Assembly (NCBI GenBank): GCA_030424825.1
Contig: JAUHWE010000098.1
Coordinates: forward strand, 1 to 10,985
Direction of reading: 5' to 3'
Length of the DNA: 10,985 nucleotides
Source: Verrucomicrobiia bacterium
GTDB taxonomy: Bacteria > Verrucomicrobiota > Verrucomicrobiia > Opitutales > Opitutaceae
Shown here: one piece after another, positions 6,377 to 10,985 of the stretch
How the letters are laid out: every line of letters starts with the position of its first letter
How positions within the stretch are numbered: the stretch's first letter is position 1
Made by a program: the position numbers and the translations under genes
Notes under the pieces: generated by a model
Told to the model about the DNA's origin: nothing
The model's database searches: none
The model's input: the letters and a program-made list of their open reading frames with translations, nothing else

Positions 6377-6454
6377 GTAGGGGCGTTGCTTGCGGCGACC
6401 GCAGATGGTAAAGTTAAATATTCTCTCTGCGGACGCCGCAAGCGACGCCCCTAC
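6377..6454. repeat. REP-type palindromic doublet, subfamily A copy 2
   Basis: It is exactly the same length (78 bp) as the element at 3540-3617 and nearly identical in both arms. The loop is also related (both contain GATGG and end in TCTGC). It is bounded by GTAG 6377-6380 and CTAC 6451-6454. AGTCGAA lies a few bases before the GTAG in both A copies, so the element may extend slightly outward. It begins 48 bp after the lipoprotein stop and ends 31 bp before the NIPSNAP start. Confidence 0.88.
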
Positions 6455-6485
6455 AATCAACCCACCACCCAAAACCTCATTCCCT

Positions 6486-6890
6486 ATGAAATCTCTCAAT
6501 CGAACAATACTTCCCCTACTGGTCATGGCTTCCATGATCCTTTACTCTCAAACATCCGTCTTTGCCGCCCATCACGAAGAACCGATCATCGAAGTCAGAG
6601 TGTATAAAATCGCTCCCGGCAAGATGGACGAGTGGGAACGCTTCTTTCACGACAAGCTGGTCGAGCCTCAAGAAAAAGCCGGCATAAAGATCCTATCGGC
6701 CTACCGCACACTCGAGGACGAGAATCTTTTCGTCTGGTCGCGCCAGTATTCAAATAAGAAAAACATGGCCGCCGAGCGAGCCGGCTTCTACGAGAGCGAG
6801 CTCTGGCTCAACACCCTTCGTCCCGAACTCAGGGCCAAAGGCTTCATCGAGAAAGTGGAGATCGTCTACACTGTAAAACCCAGCCAGTGA
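6486..6890 (+). CDS. Secreted NIPSNAP family protein
   Basis: The protein has 134 residues from ATG 6486. The frame continues upstream to 6390 only through the REP element, so the later ATG, which opens a signal peptide (MKSLNR, hydrophobic TILPLLVMASMILY, cleavage near VFAA at 25-28), is the start. The mature part is a single NIPSNAP-type dimeric alpha/beta-barrel (ferredoxin-like) domain: strand IIEVRVYKIAPGKMDEW (34-50), a helix, GIKILSAYRTLEDENLFVWSRQY (66-88), and a final strand VEIVYTV (124-130). Small secreted NIPSNAP proteins are frequent in Verrucomicrobiota and Planctomycetota, but their function is not established. No Shine-Dalgarno is visible. The nearest downstream feature is a hairpin at 6911-6928. 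Confidence 0.88.
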   Translation: MKSLNRTILPLLVMASMILYSQTSVFAAHHEEPIIEVRVYKIAPGKMDEWERFFHDKLVEPQEKAGIKILSAYRTLEDENLFVWSRQYSNKKNMAAERAGFYESELWLNTLRPELRAKGFIEKVEIVYTVKPSQ

Positions 6891-6910
6891 AGTTTGGCCT
6901 GCCAAGTGAT

Positions 6911-6928
6911 CCCTTGTTTATACAAGGG
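6911..6928. terminator. Perfect 7-bp hairpin downstream of the NIPSNAP gene
   Basis: CCCTTGT (6911-6917) pairs perfectly with ACAAGGG (6922-6928) across a four-base loop TTAT, 20 bp after the NIPSNAP stop. No T run follows on the plus strand, so it is not a canonical intrinsic terminator. It may still stabilise or end the transcript. Confidence 0.4.
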
Positions 6929-7272
6929 CTGTAATACTAGAAGGGATGATGCGCTGCCGCGGAGCGGGACCAGTCATCGCCTTGCAGGCTTTGCCCAGCA
7001 CGTTCCCTTGCCCTACCTTGTCTGAATCGAGGGAGTCCTCTACTCCAGAATAACGTCGAGCTTCCCCCGATACTCCAATCTTTAAGAATCACCTCAACCG
7101 CTGCCATCTCCGATACTGAACTCTCGTCCGAGAGCGTAATCGAGTATCGTTCAGCCGGAAACATCCGGAATGACGCCCCTCCAACATTTTCGGCATCCCG
7201 TATCTACAGGATAGCTCGAAGTATTTCCCAAGAACGCGTATTTGAGTTTTCTCTGATTTTAAAAATTCGACA

Positions 7273-7300
7273 TTGGGAGCATCCCTTGGGTATTTATAAA
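7273..7300 (+). promoter_or_regulatory. Possible sigma70-like promoter for the dehydrogenase/cytochrome gene
   Basis: TTGGGA (7273-7278) and TATAAA (7295-7300) are 16 bp apart. Transcription would start near 7307, leaving a leader of only about 11 bases before ATG 7318, which fits the absence of a Shine-Dalgarno. The -35 is a poor match and the region is AT-rich, so chance is quite possible. Confidence 0.28.
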
Positions 7301-7317
7301 AGCATTTCATTACCCTG

Positions 7318-9597
7318 ATGCCATACTCGTTTTATTTCACCCTTCTTTTTCTTTCTATCTACACCTTTGGGAACGCAGAGCGAATCCCTTGGACGACCTC
7401 TCAAATCCATGGTTCACCGGAACCCCCACCGGCCTACCGAGCCGAGGTGATTTGGCCGCACATCTCGTTCACAAACGGCCTCGATATCACCCTGCTCGAA
7501 TCCGAGAACAAGCTTTTCATCCTAGAGCAGTACGGAAAGATCTGGTGGCTTCCCGCCGATCTTAGCGCCCAACCGGACGCTGCCACACCCGCAGGTGATT
7601 TGCGGGACATGATACCCGACCTCATGAACGCTCTCGGGCTGGCCTTTCACCCAGATTTCAAGAAAACACGAGAAGCCTTCATCTACTACAATACAGAAGA
7701 TCACGGAGGATTCCGCATGATGCGCGCTAGCCGCTTCAAACTGGACTCGGACCTCCAGTTGCTTCCCGAAAGCCGTGAAGATCTCTTCGAGTTCAAGGGA
7801 CAAGGTCACGTCGGTGGCGACATTCAGTTTGGCCCCGACGGCATGCTCTATATTTCAGTCGGCGACCTCGCCGCTCCGTCGCCACCCGACCGTTACGACA
7901 TGGGACAGGACTTAGCCAAATGGGGCTCCAAGATTCTCCGGATCGATGTCAGGCGGAATGACCCTGGATTGCCCTACCACATTCCGGACGACAACCCCTT
8001 TCTCGACATTCCTGACGCGAGGCCAGAGACCTGGGCCTACGGGTTCCGCAATCCTTGGAAGTTTTCCTTCCATCCCGAAACCGGAAACATCTGGACCGGT
8101 GACGTGGGCTGGGAAGCTTGGGAAATGGTCTACCGTGTCGAGAAGGGTAACAACTTCGGATGGCCGATCATGGAAGGTCCGGTTCCACTCCGGTCGGATC
8201 TCGCTCAGGGCCCCACCCCCATTGTCCCGCCAACCGCCTACTACTCACACGTCGAAGGGGCCTCCATCACAGGTGGCTACTTTGTCACAAGCTCTCGGAT
8301 ACCCGAGCTACAAGGTGCCTACCTATACGGCGACTACATCACGGGCCGGGTATGGGCGTTGTATTGGGACGGCCAGAAAGTCACTCGAAATGACCTGATT
8401 GCGGATACACGAAAAACCATTGTCACCTTTGGGCAAGACCCAGAAGGCGATCTGATATTTCTGGATTATCCGGTAGATGGTCAACTTCACCGTCTCGTCC
8501 CGGCAGAAAAGCGTTCTCAACCCAATAAATTTCCTCAGTCTCTTAGCGAATCCGGACTCTTTAGCGATGTCATAAAAGAGGTCCCTTCGCCGGGCGTGTA
8601 TCCCTTCAGCATCAATGCGCCGACCTGGCAGGACGGCCTCGAATCGCGCTATTGGATCGGCTTGCCGGGAAAGGGCAGCATTGAAGCCTATGTCAACTAC
8701 CGAGAGGAAATACCCCTTATGGGTTATCGGCAACCGACGGATACCGTCCTTGCGAAAACGATACACAATAACGGCAAGCGCATCGAAACCCAGATTTTAC
8801 ATTTCGACGGGTACTGGAACGGATACAGCTATCGATGGAATGCGGACCAAACCGATGCGGTTTTAGTGCCCAAGGAAGGATTGGATACTATTATAGATGA
8901 AAAGCCCTACCATTTCCCCGCTCGCAGCGAATGCGTGCGCTGCCATGGAAGCAACTTCAATCGACCCCTCGCGTTTTACCCCGGACAAATAGACCGAGAT
9001 GGACAACTAGATCGATTCCGGGCGCTGGATCTCGTAAACAACGAATTCCTAGAGGCGGCGACCTTTCAAAAGGCGGCCAATCCAATGGATGAAACCGCTC
9101 CATTAAATACGCGGGCACGATCATGGATACACGCCAATTGCGCCCACTGCCACCGTGTTTCCGGAGGGGCGGGCGTTACCTCTATGATGAATCTCGGGGT
9201 CCCCAATGAGCGAACGGAATTGATTCTAAACGAACCTATGAAAGGGAACTTTGGCCTTGAAAACGGTTCATTGATCGAACCCGGAAACCCCTACCGTTCT
9301 ATTCTCTACTACCGTATCAATACTTTGGGTGCAGGTCACATGCCCATGATTGGAGCCAGAACAATGGATGAAAACGGCATCGAGTTGATCCATGACTGGA
9401 TCCGATCGATGGCTCCGCAAAAAGCCATTCCGGATCCGACGCTTAAACCCGCCAACGTTGAGCAAGCACTAGCCCTCATGCATCGCATTCGGACGGGGGC
9501 CTTGCCGAAAGCCGAAGCTCAGGAAGCCATTAGCAATTGCCTCAAATCCAGCGACCCCTTCATCATCAACCTGTTTGCCGGATTTAGCTTGGAGTAA
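7318..9597 (+). CDS. PQQ-type sugar dehydrogenase fused to a diheme c-type cytochrome
   Basis: The protein has 759 residues, with a short hydrophobic signal (YFTLLFLSIYTFGNA) lacking basic residues before the core; an in-frame TAA at 7297 rules out a much longer start. Residues about 40-395 form a glucose/sorbosone dehydrogenase (GSDH) beta-propeller: LDITLLESENKLFILEQYGKI (55-75), GHVGGDIQFGPDGMLYISVGD (163-183) with His164 as likely catalytic base, YGFRNPWKFSF (241-251) and GNNFGWP (277-283). Residues about 405-700 resemble the SO_2930/HNE_0200 family of diheme cytochromes, with WNGYSYRWNADQTDA (500-514) and heme sites CVRCH (539-543) and CAHCH (608-612); Met675 or Met677 is a candidate axial ligand. 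The fusion would pass electrons from sugar oxidation on pyrroloquinoline quinone straight to heme c in the periplasm. Cofactor and substrate are inferred from family. No Shine-Dalgarno is seen. Confidence 0.9.
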   Translation: MPYSFYFTLLFLSIYTFGNAERIPWTTSQIHGSPEPPPAYRAEVIWPHISFTNGLDITLLESENKLFILEQYGKIWWLPADLSAQPDAATPAGDLRDMIPDLMNALGLAFHPDFKKTREAFIYYNTEDHGGFRMMRASRFKLDSDLQLLPESREDLFEFKGQGHVGGDIQFGPDGMLYISVGDLAAPSPPDRYDMGQDLAKWGSKILRIDVRRNDPGLPYHIPDDNPFLDIPDARPETWAYGFRNPWKFSFHPETGNIWTGDVGWEAWEMVYRVEKGNNFGWPIMEGPVPLRSDLAQGPTPIVPPTAYYSHVEGASITGGYFVTSSRIPELQGAYLYGDYITGRVWALYWDGQKVTRNDLIADTRKTIVTFGQDPEGDLIFLDYPVDGQLHRLVPAEKRSQPNKFPQSLSESGLFSDVIKEVPSPGVYPFSINAPTWQDGLESRYWIGLPGKGSIEAYVNYREEIPLMGYRQPTDTVLAKTIHNNGKRIETQILHFDGYWNGYSYRWNADQTDAVLVPKEGLDTIIDEKPYHFPARSECVRCHGSNFNRPLAFYPGQIDRDGQLDRFRALDLVNNEFLEAATFQKAANPMDETAPLNTRARSWIHANCAHCHRVSGGAGVTSMMNLGVPNERTELILNEPMKGNFGLENGSLIEPGNPYRSILYYRINTLGAGHMPMIGARTMDENGIELIHDWIRSMAPQKAIPDPTLKPANVEQALALMHRIRTGALPKAEAQEAISNCLKSSDPFIINLFAGFSLE

Positions 9598-9623
9598 CGA
9601 TTTCCGGAAGATGCTCTGACATT

Positions 9624-9725
9624 GTAGGGCTCGCGCTTGCGCGATGCCGCGTCGTTAACTCAATTCTCAGGTCAATGGTGACTTACTGTTGACCCTCCTC
9701 ATTGGAGAGAGAGCACCAGCCCTAC
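9624..9725. repeat. REP-type palindromic doublet, subfamily B copy 2 (degenerate right arm)
   Basis: The left unit (9624-9650) begins GTAGGGCTCGCGCTTGCGCG and continues to GCCGC and GTCGTT like the left unit at 4666. Stem pair 9/20 is C-G here. The right end AGCCCTAC is intact in its last ten or so bases, but the inner hairpin has decayed (GAGAGAGAGCACC). GGTCAA (9670-9675) and TTGACC (9689-9694) form a further small inverted repeat inside. It starts 26 bp after the dehydrogenase stop. Confidence 0.75.
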
Positions 9726-9734
9726 GATTCGGCC

Positions 9735-9752
9735 ATCCCGCTTTTACGGGAT
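9735..9752. repeat. Small hairpin ATCCCG/CGGGAT
   Basis: ATCCCG (9735-9740) and CGGGAT (9747-9752) are perfect inverted 6-mers around a six-base loop CTTTTA, just beyond the second B element. No T run follows. It may be a weak terminator for the dehydrogenase transcript or chance symmetry. The rest of 9753-9878 shows nothing I can name. Confidence 0.25.
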
Positions 9753-9878
9753 ACTGCAATGCTATTGAATCCATTAAATTAGATCGCTTCTCGTGGATCG
9801 AAGCCCTTTTCTCATTTCAAAAAATGAAGCACTGGTTTAGTGTCCACCCTTGTCAATTTTCTCCAACTTCAACTGCTC

Positions 9879-10985
9879 ATGCACAAGCTCATCCTCTCCC
9901 TTTCACTTATTGCGTTTACCATTGGAACCGCCTCCGCCCAGAACGGGGTGCGACCGGGAAAATTTATCATTGAACCGCCCACCCTTCAAAATCTGGGATT
10001 TGAATGGTATATTGAGAGGGGTGATAAGAACCGGAATGCCACGGTAAAGGTTGAGTACCGAATCGCCGGATCGGGCAGTGAATGGAAAGCAGGAATGCCG
10101 CTCCTCAGAATTGGGGATGAGCATATTAGCAGAGCGGGAATCGACTACACCACTCCCCATATGTTTGCGGGAAGCATTTTAGATCTGAAAACCGGTACCG
10201 AATACGAGGCCCGCTTTACCCTAGAAGACCCGGATGGGGTCGAGGGAGAAGCCGTCAAGGTCGTCAAGGTGTCCACCCGCGCAGAGCCAAAGGCTTTCCG
10301 CGGAGGGAGAGTGAGGCATGTCTATTCGCAATATTATACCGGAGAAAAAGAAGAACCGAATTATCCCGGTCTGGTTTCCGCCTATCACGGATCGGAAAAC
10401 ACCAAAGGCGATTGGTATGTTGTAGGTGAAGACCCCGTACAGCCGGGGGACATCATCAAGATACACGGAGGACTCTATCAAGGTGTTCTAAAAAATTATC
10501 CCGACTGGCACAATATTCCCTTCGATGGAACCTACTGGTTCACCCAGAAAGGAACCGCCGAGCGCCCCATCGTAATCGAAGCCGCCGGGGATGGTGAAGT
10601 GATCTTTGATGGCGCGGGAGCGGGCAATTTATTCAACGTCATGGCCACCGATCATCACATCTTTCAGGGGCTTACCTTCCGGAATGTCGATCGGGTTTTT
10701 GAAGCCGGACGGAAACACCTGGCAGGAGCCAGCAACTTGACCGTCCGCAATTGTCGTTTTGAGATGGTTGGTGAAGGCCTTCGGACAGAATATGCCGGAT
10801 CCAAGAACTTTCTTATTCAGGACAACGTCATGATTGGTCGCGATGACCGTTACCGAGTATACGGCTGGGCAGCCCACCGGGAAGGCCTCATCCCCTACGG
10901 TACGCACCTGCTCGACTCCTACTACGGAGTCAAAGTCTACGGATCGGGACACGTGATCGCCCACAACTCCATCGCCTACTTCCAC
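9879..10985 (+). CDS. Secreted right-handed beta-helix protein with N-terminal Fn3-like domain, 3'-truncated by window edge
   Basis: The frame is open from ATG 9879 to the last base (369 codons, no stop), so the gene continues beyond the window. A signal peptide is clear (MHK, hydrophobic LILSLSLIAFTIG, cleavage after TASA at 20). Residues about 24-134 resemble a fibronectin type III/Ig-like beta sandwich (LDLKTGTEYEARFTL, 101-115). From about 185 the pattern is a parallel beta-helix: PGDIIKIHGGLYQG (189-202), GTAERPIVIEAAGDGEVIFDG (225-245), then rungs HIFQGLTFRNV, LTVRNCRFEMV, FLIQDNVMIG and HVIAHNSIA. Such proteins include polysaccharide lyases and pectin-active enzymes (for example PL6-like), and secreted non-enzymatic helices. 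The catalytic residues cannot be judged from this part. The start has no Shine-Dalgarno. Position after a sugar dehydrogenase fits carbohydrate use. Confidence 0.85.
   Translation, partial: MHKLILSLSLIAFTIGTASAQNGVRPGKFIIEPPTLQNLGFEWYIERGDKNRNATVKVEYRIAGSGSEWKAGMPLLRIGDEHISRAGIDYTTPHMFAGSILDLKTGTEYEARFTLEDPDGVEGEAVKVVKVSTRAEPKAFRGGRVRHVYSQYYTGEKEEPNYPGLVSAYHGSENTKGDWYVVGEDPVQPGDIIKIHGGLYQGVLKNYPDWHNIPFDGTYWFTQKGTAERPIVIEAAGDGEVIFDGAGAGNLFNVMATDHHIFQGLTFRNVDRVFEAGRKHLAGASNLTVRNCRFEMVGEGLRTEYAGSKNFLIQDNVMIGRDDRYRVYGWAAHREGLIPYGTHLLDSYYGVKVYGSGHVIAHNSIAYFH

Larger units (their letters stand above)
6891..7317. other. 427-bp intergenic region without a confident gene
   Basis: It holds a hairpin just after the NIPSNAP gene (6911-6928) and a possible promoter near its right end (7273-7300). 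Between them, on the minus strand, one frame reads protein-like from about 7195 to 7010 (including MFPAERYSITLSDESS and AAVEVILKDWSIGG). An in-frame stop lies just upstream and the downstream part is less protein-like, so it may be a decayed gene fragment or chance. This is the only gap after 3286 that lacks a REP element. Confidence 0.5.

Noticed and set aside
6390..6485. N-terminal extension of the NIPSNAP frame
   Set aside because: It reads through the second A-type REP element; the signal peptide starts at ATG 6486.
5338..6535. Minus-strand open frames opposite the FG-GAP gene
   Set aside because: Shadow frames produced by the repetitive Asp/Gly codons of the real gene.
3540..9725. CRISPR array
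   Set aside because: The repeats are few, kilobases apart, strongly palindromic and lack regular spacers.
9689..10160. Short frames overlapping the start of the beta-helix gene, and minus frames to 10985
   Set aside because: The plus-strand frame from 9879 has a signal peptide and beta-helix pattern for 369 codons; the others are out of frame with it.

Overview
The window reads as a chromosomal segment of a free-living, probably marine or aquatic, Gram-negative bacterium of the PVC group. Verrucomicrobiota is my best guess and Planctomycetota the main alternative. This is an inference from the gene repertoire: secreted NIPSNAP and RraA-like proteins, a lipoprotein built of FG-GAP/VCBS calcium-binding repeats, a sugar dehydrogenase fused to a diheme cytochrome, and a right-handed beta-helix protein. 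Most starts also have a weak or absent Shine-Dalgarno sequence. No rRNA, tRNA, CRISPR array, integrase or transposase gene was seen.

Region 1 (1-982, plus strand) holds the 3' part of a zinc-type (MDR) dehydrogenase and, 37 bp later, a small 6-pyruvoyl/6-carboxytetrahydropterin synthase homologue whose usual catalytic Cys position is Glu. Converging on it with a 24-bp tail-to-tail overlap is a flippase-like membrane protein of the LPG-synthase-TM/UPF0104 family (1933-959, minus). A secreted alpha/beta hydrolase (3285-2071, minus) lies upstream of it on the same strand.

Region 2 (3680-10985, plus strand) holds five genes in a row, each with an N-terminal export signal: an RraA-like protein, a seven-repeat FG-GAP lipoprotein, a NIPSNAP protein, a PQQ-type sugar dehydrogenase/diheme cytochrome c fusion and the first 369 residues of a beta-helix protein. 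Together with the secreted hydrolase this suggests extracytoplasmic handling and oxidation of carbohydrate. The substrate and any joint pathway are not shown by the sequence.

The most distinctive non-coding signal is a set of four palindromic doublets of REP type, each bounded by GTAG and CTAC. They sit in four of the five intergenic gaps from 3286 onward. They fall into two subfamilies, A (3540-3617 and 6377-6454, both 78 bp) and B (4666-4744 and 9624-9725). Three B half-units show Watson-Crick covariation at one stem pair (A-T, G-C, C-G), which is direct evidence that the folded hairpin is under selection. Next to the first B element is a broken A-type arm split by a different 32-bp palindrome, so palindromic elements have nested here.
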